Source: Flavobacteriales bacterium
GTDB taxonomy: Bacteria > Bacteroidota > Bacteroidia > Flavobacteriales_F > PHOS-HE28
Direction of reading: 5' to 3'
DNA: 64,000 bases
Assembly (NCBI GenBank): GCA_016715895.1
Contig: JADJXH010000003.1
Location: 1,343,501 to 1,407,500 of the forward strand
Made by a program: the position numbers and the translations under genes. Positions 47,118 through 54,216 of the stretch are shown here, one piece after another (positions within the stretch are counted from its first letter, which is position 1; each line of letters opens with the position of its first letter). The notes under the pieces are model-generated. The model had not been told where the DNA came from and did not search any database. It saw only the letters and a program-made list of their open reading frames with translations.

Positions 47118-48077
47118 TCACTTGATGAACCTGACGACCCTTCGTTGCCCACCCATGTGCGCGATGACCGTGTACAGGCCTTGCGCCAAGCTGCTTGGAA
47201 CCAGTACGCCACCCTCTCGGCTCTCGGATACGCGCGGCTGCCAGACCAACCGGCCGGCCGCATCAATGACCAACAAGGAGCGCAAGGGATCGCTGCTGAT
47301 CCATCGGATCATCTCGGACGTCGCCGATAGCTCTGCATACCCAGCCAGCTGCTCCTCAACCGCCTCAGCATCTAGCGGTACCACGGACACCGCATCAATG
47401 TAATAGTAGGCCTTGGGCTGTGGGAACAAGGGGGGCAGGTCGATGCCGTTCACTTGTGGGTCGTCCAGAAAGGTGCCAATCACCAGCCAGCGCTCGTTGC
47501 CCTGCGCCATAAGGGTGTCAGCCAGTTCGACCCAATTCGTATCCAGCAGATAGGCGCTGTTCGGATCGCGGAGCTGTATCTGCGGGCTGAACGGTAGTAC
47601 TGTGGTGTGCTGTTCGTGAATACTATCCGGGCCGAAGTACACGCCAATGTGGTCAATAGCGCGTCGGTGCCCTTTTGGTCGTGCACAGTACAGGCTCACA
47701 CGGTAGCTTCTTCCGACTTCGAGCCCGGCGAGCAGCTTGGCGCTCAGGTACTCTCGCGTGCTGCCAGTACTGTCCGTCCCATACCAATGAAATCCGCCGG
47801 CCAATCGGTTCCCGTCGTATGCCGTCCTGTATCCCTTTGCCTGTATTCCAGTGTCCGTGGGGTCCATGAAGGTGCCGCAAGGATCCACAGTATCGCAGTC
47901 GTAGATGTCCGGTGTGGCCAGGTTGGCGCTATACCAGCCGACCGCCTCCTCGTACGGCGGTTGATACAGGGAGCAATGGGTGGTATCCTCGAAGCTCGGG
48001 TTGGGCACGAGGTTCTGCGCCGTCGCCATCGCGGCGAGGGCCAGGTTCATCAAGTGAAGAAGGAGTGCTCTGGGCAT
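47118..48077 (-). CDS. Secreted protein with carbohydrate-binding-like domain and T9SS sorting domain
   Basis: A 319-aa protein: signal peptide MPRALLLHLMNLALAAMATA, then NLVPNPSFEDTTHCSLYQPP. This motif starts many jelly-roll modules of Bacteroidota secreted proteins. The middle has HIGVYFGPDSIHEQHT and YYYIDAVSVVPLDAEA. The end (SDPLRSLLVIDAAGRLVWQP ... LAQGLYTVIAHMGGQRRVVR) is a T9SS type-A sorting domain. It is upstream of, and 29 bp from, the frameshifted gene on the same strand, so they probably form one operon. Unusually for this window a clear Shine-Dalgarno sequence (AAGGAGAA) precedes the ATG. Ligand unknown. Confidence 0.8.
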   Translation of the reverse strand: MPRALLLHLMNLALAAMATAQNLVPNPSFEDTTHCSLYQPPYEEAVGWYSANLATPDIYDCDTVDPCGTFMDPTDTGIQAKGYRTAYDGNRLAGGFHWYGTDSTGSTREYLSAKLLAGLEVGRSYRVSLYCARPKGHRRAIDHIGVYFGPDSIHEQHTTVLPFSPQIQLRDPNSAYLLDTNWVELADTLMAQGNERWLVIGTFLDDPQVNGIDLPPLFPQPKAYYYIDAVSVVPLDAEAVEEQLAGYAELSATSEMIRWISSDPLRSLLVIDAAGRLVWQPRVSESREGGVLVPSSLAQGLYTVIAHMGGQRRVVRFIK

Positions 48078-48083
48078 ATACGT

Positions 48084-48091
48084 TCTCCTTA
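48084..48091 (-). promoter_or_regulatory. Shine-Dalgarno-like site AAGGAGAA before the ATG at 48077
   Basis: Minus strand reads GTAAGGAGAACGTATATG. A purine-rich site at about 7 nt spacing is rare among the starts in this window, most of which follow the -7 box closely. Confidence 0.5.
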
Positions 48092-48365
48092 CTTGTTGCG
48101 GCGCTCCTGGTCACCAGGAAGACAGCACACCCGATGGATGCGCTGCCTTCCCGCACGGATCGGCCTTGGGCCCTCCGTTGCGACCGGCACCATTGGGGCC
48201 ATGCACCTGCTCCCCAAGGGTCTGTACCTTTGCGCTAGCTCGTGTTCATCTTTCGTCGTAGTTAGGTGGGACATGAGTGGCAGAGCCCTCGGTGTGTCAA
48301 GCGCCGGGGGCTTCTTCGTGGGGGCAGGGGAAGTCCCGCCTACCTTCATTGATCCGTGTTGTGTC

Positions 48366-48425
48366 GGCCGCCAGCCGCCAGCCTCCAGCCGCCAGCTTCC
48401 AGCTTCCGGCCACCAGCCGCACGCT
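48366..48425. repeat. CCAGCCTCCAG-type short degenerate repeat
   Basis: A run of GCCGCCAGC, CTCCAGCC and TTCCAGCTTCCGGCC units matching those at 41620-41660 and 41905-41960, a dispersed intergenic family. The gap 48078-48993 contains only this and the two repeat groups to its right, plus an isolated + strand TACCTTTG at 48225-48232 with no gene behind it. Confidence 0.7.
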
Positions 48426-48660
48426 TGCGATGCACGCCGATATGGGGATCCATGCGATCCGCGTTCAATTGGAAAGGGGTTCACGGCAGGCATCGCAGGT
48501 CGAAACTAGTCGACGACGAGCCAGTTGGTGCTGCTGGTTGAAAACTTCACGTGGGCTTTACAGGGGGGGACGCAACTGAAGGGATCTCCTTCAATCGTCT
48601 TCGCGAGCAAGGCTCTGCAGGCGAAGCGAACTCCCCGGTAGAGATCGGATCACTGGCCAG

Positions 48661-48848
48661 GGAGATCGCCACGCCGGCCCTGCGGGACCGGCTCGCGATG
48701 ACGGTGAGAGGGAGATCACCACGCATCCCTTCGGGCTGCTCGTGATGACGTTGAGGATGGAGATCGCCACACCGGCCCTGCGGGACCGGTTCGCGATGAC
48801 GAGCTGGGAAGGAGGTCGCCACGCATCCCTTCGGGCTGCTCGCGAGAA
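48661..48848. repeat. About 98-bp alternating hairpin repeats (REP-like)
   Basis: Two element types alternate. GAGATCGCCACGCCGGCCCT...CTCGCGATGACG occurs at 48661 and 48759. GGAGATCACCACGCATCCCT...GCTCGTGATGACG occurs at 48711, with a GGAGGTCGCC variant at 48811. Each contains a small GC hairpin (CCGG..CCGG or CCC-TTC-GGG). They resemble the widespread GAGAT...CGCAATGACG intergenic repeats of uncultured bacteria. Confidence 0.75.
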
Positions 48849-48860
48849 AGGTTTGAAATT

Positions 48861-48952
48861 CCTCTGCGTCCTCTGCCCCTCTGCGTGAAGGACGCGATCG
48901 CTGTTCGAAGCTGCTCCGCGCCCTCTGCTCCTCTGCGTGAGGGACGCCATCG
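48861..48952. repeat. CCTCTGCCCCTCTGCGTGA repeats
   Basis: Two copies (48861-48900 and 48918-48952) of the core that also starts each 90-bp unit at 41671-42054, showing the family is dispersed. Confidence 0.7.
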
Positions 48953-48981
48953 CGCTCCCCTGCGCGCTCGCTCCCGCTCCG

Positions 48982-48989
48982 TTCCTTTG
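48982..48989 (+). promoter_or_regulatory. -7-like promoter element TTCCTTTG at the murB start codon
   Basis: CCGTTCCTTTGCGCCATG leads into the murB ATG with 4 nt between box and codon; the identical string precedes the glycosyltransferase gene on the other strand. One mismatch to TAnnTTTG. Confidence 0.45.
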
Positions 48990-48993
48990 CGCC

Positions 48994-50010
48994 ATGACCG
49001 TGGAGCACGACGCCGACCTGGCCCCGCACACCACCTTCCGGGTGCCGGCCCGCGCCAAGGCCCTGGCCCGGTTCAGCGCGGTGGACGACCTCCGGCAGCT
49101 GCTGGCCGCGCCCGAGCTGCAGCCCCTCCCCCGCCTGGTGCTGGGCGGTGGCAGCAACGTGCTCTTCACGCACGACTGGCCCGGGGTGGTGCTGCTGAAC
49201 GAACTGCCCGGCGTGGCCGTGGTGCACGAGGACGAGGCGCACGTGTGGCTGAAGGCGGGCGCCGGTGTGCCCTGGCACGAACTGGTGATGCACACCGTGG
49301 AACGCGGCTGGGGCGGCCTGGAGAACCTGAGCCTGATCCCCGGCAAGGTGGGCGCCGCCCCCATGCAGAACATCGGCGCCTACGGTGTGGAGCTCAAGGA
49401 CCACTTCGCCGCGCTGGAGGCCTTGAAGATCGACGACGGCGCGGTGGTGACCTTCCGCCCGGACGACTGCCGCTTCGGCTATCGCGAAAGTTTTTTCAAG
49501 CGCGAGGGGCGCGACCGGTTCGTGATCCTCAACGTCACCTTCCGCCTGCACAAGCACCCCGTGCTCAGCACCAGCTACGGCGCCATCCGCGAGGTGCTGG
49601 CCGAACGCGGCATCGCCACGCCCAGCGTGCGCGACATCAGCGACGCGGTGGTGCACATCCGCCGCAGCAAGCTGCCGGATCCGGCGGTGCTGGGCAACGC
49701 GGGCAGCTTCTTCAAGAACCCCGTGGTGCCCGTGGCGGTGGCCGACAAGATCCGGGCGGCGCATCCCGGAGCGCCCGTGTACCCGGCCGGCGACGGCCAG
49801 GCGAAGCTGGCGGCCGGCTGGCTGATCGAGCAGGCGGGCTGGAAGGGGCACCGCGCCGGCGCCTGCGGCGTGCACGATCGTCAGGCCCTGGTGCTGGTGA
49901 ACCACGGCGGAGCCACCGGACGTGCGGTGTTCGACCTCAGCGAGCGCATCCTGCGCGATGTGCAGGCCCGCTTCGGCGTGGAACTGGAGCGCGAGGTGAA
50001 CATCCTCTGA
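48994..50010 (+). CDS. murB: UDP-N-acetylenolpyruvoylglucosamine reductase
   Basis: A 338-aa flavoenzyme that reduces UDP-GlcNAc-enolpyruvate to UDP-MurNAc with NADPH in cytosolic peptidoglycan precursor synthesis. Motifs: APHTTFRVPARAKAL (type I MurB start), LVLGGGSNVLFTHDWPGVVL (FAD-binding), LENLSLIPGKVGAAPMQNIG, and AYGVELKDHF. The catalytic region is FRPDDCRFGYRESFFKREGR, then LGNAGSFFKNPVVPVAVADK and AAGWLIEQAGWKGHRAGACG. The length and the RFGYRESFFK motif match the E. coli-like type I enzyme. The ATG at 48994 is chosen: conserved sequence starts right after it and the promoter box ends 4 nt before it. It stands alone, 79 bp before the S9 peptidase gene. Confidence 0.95.
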   Translation: MTVEHDADLAPHTTFRVPARAKALARFSAVDDLRQLLAAPELQPLPRLVLGGGSNVLFTHDWPGVVLLNELPGVAVVHEDEAHVWLKAGAGVPWHELVMHTVERGWGGLENLSLIPGKVGAAPMQNIGAYGVELKDHFAALEALKIDDGAVVTFRPDDCRFGYRESFFKREGRDRFVILNVTFRLHKHPVLSTSYGAIREVLAERGIATPSVRDISDAVVHIRRSKLPDPAVLGNAGSFFKNPVVPVAVADKIRAAHPGAPVYPAGDGQAKLAAGWLIEQAGWKGHRAGACGVHDRQALVLVNHGGATGRAVFDLSERILRDVQARFGVELEREVNIL

Positions 50011-50089
50011 CTCCGCGCGCCCCGACCGTCCCACGGCACGGCCCACCGTCGGCACGGGATCCGCATCTTCGGGGCCCGATCCCCGAACC

Positions 50090-52264
50090 ATGGCCCACCT
50101 CCGCACCCGCGCGGCCCTGCCGCTGCTGCTCCTCGTCGCCACCGCCACGGCCCAACTGCAGGAGCTCACCCTGCGCGACGCCATGCAGAAGGCTGGCACC
50201 GACCTGGGCCCCGAGCGCCTTCCGCAGCTGGCCTGGGTGGAAGGCGCCGCCACCTACAGCTTCGTCCGCCGCGACACGCTGTGGGAGAACGGCATCGGCA
50301 AGATGACCGACCAGGTGGCGGCCACGCTCACCGACCTCAACCGTGACCTGCCGGACAGCGCCAAGCTGAAGGCCTTCCCCCCCATCACCTGGGAATCGCC
50401 GGCGCGCTTCCGGTTCCAGCACAACGGGCATGTGTACGCGTGGGACCGCGGCCGCCGGGTGCTCCAAGCCCGCGTGCGGCTGCTGCCGGACGCCGCACAT
50501 GAGGACATGGGCGAAGGGGGCCGCGTGGCCTACACGGTGGAGAACGACCTCTACATCGGTCTGCCGAACGAGCAGCAGGCGGTGCGGGTGACGAGCGATG
50601 GCGCGGACGGCATCGTGAACGGCCAGAGCGTGCACCGCAACGAATACGGCATCGAGAAGGGCACCTTCTGGAGCCCGGGTGGCGGCAAGCTGGCCTTCTA
50701 CCGCATGGATGAGCGGATGGTGACCACCTACCAACTGGAGGACATCGGCAGCAAGCCGAGCAGCTTCAAGGCCATCCGCTACCCCATGGCCGGGCAGGCC
50801 AGCCACCACGTCACCATCGGCGTGTTCGACCTGGCCACGCGCCGCACCCTGTTCCTCAACACCGGCGGACCGGAGGATCAGTACCTCACCAACATCGCCT
50901 GGGGCCCCGATGAGCGTCACCTGTACGTGGTGCACCTGGACCGGGCCACCACCACCGCCCGCATGGTGCAGTACGACCTGGCCACCGGCAACCCGGTGCG
51001 CACCGTGCTGGAGGAGCGGAACGACCGCTACGTGGAACCGCTGGTGCCCATGCGCTTCCTGAAGCGGCAGCCCCAGCAGTTCATCTGGACCAGCACCCGC
51101 GACGGTTGGACGCACCTGTACCTGTACGACCTGCGGACCGGGCTGGTGCGGCAGCTCACCTCCGGGGCGTGGAACGTGAAGCGCATCGTGGGGCTGGACG
51201 CGCGTGAAACGGCCGTGATCGTGGAGGGCACCGAGGTGGGCACGGGCTTCACCGGCGCCGGCGCCATCCGCACGCAGCTCCATCGCGTGGAACTGAACAA
51301 CGGCCGGAGCACGGCCCTCACCCACGCACCCGGCACGCATCACGGCGAGCTCAGCGGCGACGGGCAGTACCTGCTGGACCAGTGGAGCAGCACCACGGTG
51401 CCCGCGCGCATCGAACTGCTGGACGCCCGCACCGGCCAGGGCCTGAAGGTGCTGCTGAACAGCAGGGACCCGCTGGCCGGGGTCCGGCATGGCGCGGTGG
51501 AGCTGCTCGACATCGCGGGGCAGGACGGCGACCGGCTGCACGCGCGCCTGATCAAGCCAAGCCACTTCGACAGCCGGCAGCGCTACCCGGTGATCGTCTA
51601 TGTGTACAACGGTCCCCACGTGCAGCTGGTCACCGACAGCTGGCTGGGCGGCGCACCGCTGTGGATGCTGCACGCGGCCGAGCGCGGCTACCTGGTGTTC
51701 ACGGTGGACGGCCGCGGCAGCCAGGGTCGGGGCCGGGTCTTCGAACAGGCCGTGCACCGCCGCCTGGGCGAGGCGGAACTGCAGGACCAGCTGCACGGCG
51801 TGGCCTACCTGAAGAGCCTGCCCTTCGTGGATCCCGAGCGCATGGCCGTGCATGGCTGGAGCTTCGGCGGCTTCATGACCACCAGCCTGATGCTGAAGGC
51901 CCCCGGCACCTTCAAGCTCGGCGTGGCCGGCGGTCCGGTGATGGACTGGGCCATGTACGAGGTGATGTACACCGAGCGCTACATGGACACGCCGCAGGAG
52001 AACCCCGAGGGCTATGCGGCCAGCCAGCTGGTGGGCAAGTGCGATCAGCTCCAGGGCGAACTGCTGCTCATCCACGGCCTGCAGGACGATGTGGTGCTGC
52101 CCGAGCACAGCTACGCCTTCCTGAAGGACTGCATCGGCAAGGGGGAGCAGGTGGAGTTCTTCGTGTATCCCGGCCATGCCCACAACGTGCGGGGCCGCGA
52201 CCGGCTGCATCTGATGACCATGGTGCTGGACCGCATCGACCGCAGCCTGCGACCCGGGAAGTGA
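50090..52264 (+). CDS. S9 family prolyl oligopeptidase / dipeptidyl-peptidase IV-like enzyme
   Basis: A 724-aa exported serine peptidase with a signal peptide (MAHLRTRAALPLLLLVATAT, cleaved near AQL). The N-terminal DPP-IV beta-propeller spans about 60-480 (YGIEKGTFWSPGGGKLAFYR with a preceding acidic helix, QFIWTSTRDGWTHLYLYDLR). The C-terminal alpha/beta-hydrolase domain holds the nucleophile S591 in HGWSFGGFMT, an acid in HGLQDDVVLPEHSY, and H698 in YPGHAHNVRG. Expected activity is release of N-terminal dipeptides with Pro or Ala at position 2, in the periplasm; no sorting domain is present. The residue before GGF and the YPGHAHN variant of the usual NHGI motif are slightly unusual. Confidence 0.9.
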   Translation: MAHLRTRAALPLLLLVATATAQLQELTLRDAMQKAGTDLGPERLPQLAWVEGAATYSFVRRDTLWENGIGKMTDQVAATLTDLNRDLPDSAKLKAFPPITWESPARFRFQHNGHVYAWDRGRRVLQARVRLLPDAAHEDMGEGGRVAYTVENDLYIGLPNEQQAVRVTSDGADGIVNGQSVHRNEYGIEKGTFWSPGGGKLAFYRMDERMVTTYQLEDIGSKPSSFKAIRYPMAGQASHHVTIGVFDLATRRTLFLNTGGPEDQYLTNIAWGPDERHLYVVHLDRATTTARMVQYDLATGNPVRTVLEERNDRYVEPLVPMRFLKRQPQQFIWTSTRDGWTHLYLYDLRTGLVRQLTSGAWNVKRIVGLDARETAVIVEGTEVGTGFTGAGAIRTQLHRVELNNGRSTALTHAPGTHHGELSGDGQYLLDQWSSTTVPARIELLDARTGQGLKVLLNSRDPLAGVRHGAVELLDIAGQDGDRLHARLIKPSHFDSRQRYPVIVYVYNGPHVQLVTDSWLGGAPLWMLHAAERGYLVFTVDGRGSQGRGRVFEQAVHRRLGEAELQDQLHGVAYLKSLPFVDPERMAVHGWSFGGFMTTSLMLKAPGTFKLGVAGGPVMDWAMYEVMYTERYMDTPQENPEGYAASQLVGKCDQLQGELLLIHGLQDDVVLPEHSYAFLKDCIGKGEQVEFFVYPGHAHNVRGRDRLHLMTMVLDRIDRSLRPGK

Positions 52265-52327
52265 CGGACCGTGTCCTTGGGATCACGGGAAAGGTCCCGC
52301 AAAGGGTGGTCGAAAACCGGGGTGAGT

Positions 52328-52335
52328 TTCCTTTG
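52328..52335 (+). promoter_or_regulatory. -7-like promoter element TTCCTTTG for the cupredoxin gene
   Basis: One mismatch to TAnnTTTG, 16 nt before the ATG at 52352. Confidence 0.4.
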
Positions 52336-52351
52336 AGCAAAATCCCACCGC

Positions 52352-52975
52352 ATGCGCAGGACCCTGACGCTACTTGCCCTCTGCCCCACCGTGCTCCTTG
52401 CCCAGACCGTCTGGACCGTGGACGTGGGCGGCAGCACCATCGGCACCACCGACCCGTACTATGCACCGCAGAACCTGGTGATCGAGGTCGGCGACATCGT
52501 GGAATGGGAGGAAAGCTCCGGCACCCACAACGTCAACGGCAGCACCAGCACCTTCCCGAACAACCCGGTGAGCTTCTACTCCGGCACGCCGCAGAACACG
52601 CAATGGCCGTGGACCTTCACCTTCACGGTGCCGGGCTTCTACGAGTACCACTGCGACCAGCAGGGGCACGCGGCCACCCAGTTCGGCACCATCACGGTGA
52701 TCGACCCCACCAACGTGCAGGAGTACAGGCAGCCCGACGCGGTGATGCTCTTCCCGGTGCCCGTACAGGACCGCCTGATGGTGTCCATCAACGGATGCAC
52801 CGGTGCGCAGACCGGGCAGGTGCTCAACGCCGACGGCCGCGTGGTGCGCAGCCAGGCGCTGATGGATTCCAAGCTGAACGCCGTGGACCTGACGGGCCTG
52901 CCCGCGGGCAACTACTACCTGATGGTGCTCGGCACCGGCCGCAAGCCCATCATGAAGCCCTTCGTGAAGGAGTAA
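52352..52975 (+). CDS. Secreted cupredoxin (plastocyanin-like) with T9SS sorting domain
   Basis: A 207-aa protein. The signal peptide is MRRTLTLLALCPTVLLAQ. The cupredoxin fold (about 20-118) carries candidate type 1 copper ligands H59 (SSGTHNV), C101 and H106 (YEYHCDQQGHAATQFG). The usual axial Met is absent and Q110 sits nearby, as in stellacyanin-like centres. A T9SS type-A sorting domain follows (about 130-207, LFPVPVQDRLMVSINGCTGA ... LPAGNYYLMVLGTG). It would act as an extracellular or surface electron carrier or copper binder; this is inference. The gene ends 5 bp from a convergent M28 peptidase gene. Confidence 0.82.
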   Translation: MRRTLTLLALCPTVLLAQTVWTVDVGGSTIGTTDPYYAPQNLVIEVGDIVEWEESSGTHNVNGSTSTFPNNPVSFYSGTPQNTQWPWTFTFTVPGFYEYHCDQQGHAATQFGTITVIDPTNVQEYRQPDAVMLFPVPVQDRLMVSINGCTGAQTGQVLNADGRVVRSQALMDSKLNAVDLTGLPAGNYYLMVLGTGRKPIMKPFVKE

Positions 52976-52980
52976 GGCGC

Positions 52981-54216
52981 TCAGCGCACCAGCACCAGGG
53001 GCGAGGTCACCACCTCGCCCTTCGTGTTGATGGCCCGCACCAGGTAGTGCCCGGGGGTGGCCCCGCGCAGATCGGCCTGGACCAGCGGTCGCCCGGTGGG
53101 CAGGACACCCTGGTGGAGCTGACGCACCACCCGACCGGTGAGGTCGAGCAGGTCGATGCGCCACTCCCGGTCGACCGCACCGTTCACCTGCACGTTCACC
53201 GGACCGTCCGTGGGTACAGGCCAGATGCGCAGCCCGGCGGACGGGGCCGCACCGGAGGAACCCACGCCGGTCCCGGGATCGAGCGGGATGGCCAGATGCG
53301 CCGTGGTGGCCAGGCTGAGCTTGGCCAGCTGCTCGAAGTAGGGCACGTCCATGAACTGCACCCGGTCGTTCGGCGTGTGGTATTGTGGGTTGGGGTCGTT
53401 GTCGAAATCCTCGATCACCAGGATGGCGCCGTAGTTCTCCGCCCAGAAAGAGGCGTGGTCGCTGTAGAGCGCGCCCGGTGTGTTGATGGCGATGTTGGCC
53501 CCGAGCCCGTAGAGGGTGTTCACCAGCAGGGCCGTGTCCTTGATGGCGAGCGAATTGGCCACGGCCCGCGTGTGGATGCGCATCAGCCCGTCGCCGTTGC
53601 CGTCGTAGGCGATGGCGTCCATGTTCACCGCTCCGGTGATGGTGTCGTCGTTGGCTGCGGCCACCCCGGCGTAGAAGATGCTGCCCAGCTTGCCCTGCTC
53701 CTCCTCATCCCAGAAGGCGAAGACCACGGTGTGGTCGAAGGCCATGTCGGCGAACAGGCGCGCGGCCTCCAGGGTGGCGGCCGTTCCGCTGCCATCGTCA
53801 TCGGCGGCGGGCGCCGCCACAGGGCCGCCGGGCATGGCGTCGTAGTGGCTGCAGATGATCACCTTGCGGTCGGGATGCACCAACCCGGGCTTCACCGCCA
53901 GGATGTTCTCGCCCGTGCCGCCGCTGAACACCTGCACGGTGGGGGTATAGCCCCAGGCGCTCAGCTTCTGCTGCAGGTAGTCCGCCGCGATCGGGTTGCC
54001 CGTCGCGTTCTTGTGCCGGCTCACGATGGTCACCGGTCCGTTGCCCACGTCCACCGGCACCTCGCCGCTGAGCTCCTCCACATACCGCATCATGCTGTCG
54101 ATGCTCGCGGCCGCGAGCATGTCGGCCACCGCGGTGTTCTGGGCCACGGCGGTCGGGAGCACCGGAAGGGCAACGGCTAGGACGAGGTATCGGAAGTGCA
54201 ACATGGGCTGGGTCAT
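52981..54216 (-). CDS. Secreted M28 family zinc aminopeptidase with T9SS sorting domain
   Basis: A 411-aa protein: signal peptide MTQPMLHFRYLVLAVALPVL, cleaved near AVAQ. The M28 catalytic domain (about 60-320) has the two-zinc ligands and catalytic acids H124 (SHYDAMPGG), D140 (APAADDDGSG), E172/E173 (WDEEEQGKLGS), D200 (GAVNMDAIAYD) and H280 (QYHTPNDR). It should remove N-terminal amino acids outside the cell. The C-terminal ~75 residues (IWPVPTDGPVNVQVNGAVDR, GHYLVRAINTKG) are a T9SS type-A sorting domain. Its ATG overlaps the stop of the upstream cytochrome gene (ATGA), so the two are translationally coupled. Confidence 0.88.
   Translation of the reverse strand: MTQPMLHFRYLVLAVALPVLPTAVAQNTAVADMLAAASIDSMMRYVEELSGEVPVDVGNGPVTIVSRHKNATGNPIAADYLQQKLSAWGYTPTVQVFSGGTGENILAVKPGLVHPDRKVIICSHYDAMPGGPVAAPAADDDGSGTAATLEAARLFADMAFDHTVVFAFWDEEEQGKLGSIFYAGVAAANDDTITGAVNMDAIAYDGNGDGLMRIHTRAVANSLAIKDTALLVNTLYGLGANIAINTPGALYSDHASFWAENYGAILVIEDFDNDPNPQYHTPNDRVQFMDVPYFEQLAKLSLATTAHLAIPLDPGTGVGSSGAAPSAGLRIWPVPTDGPVNVQVNGAVDREWRIDLLDLTGRVVRQLHQGVLPTGRPLVQADLRGATPGHYLVRAINTKGEVVTSPLVLVR

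Noticed and set aside
48277..48579. Possible small gene behind the + strand TACCTTTG at 48225
   Set aside because: The frames run through dispersed CCAGCCTCC repeats and show no signal, domain or conserved-looking sequence.
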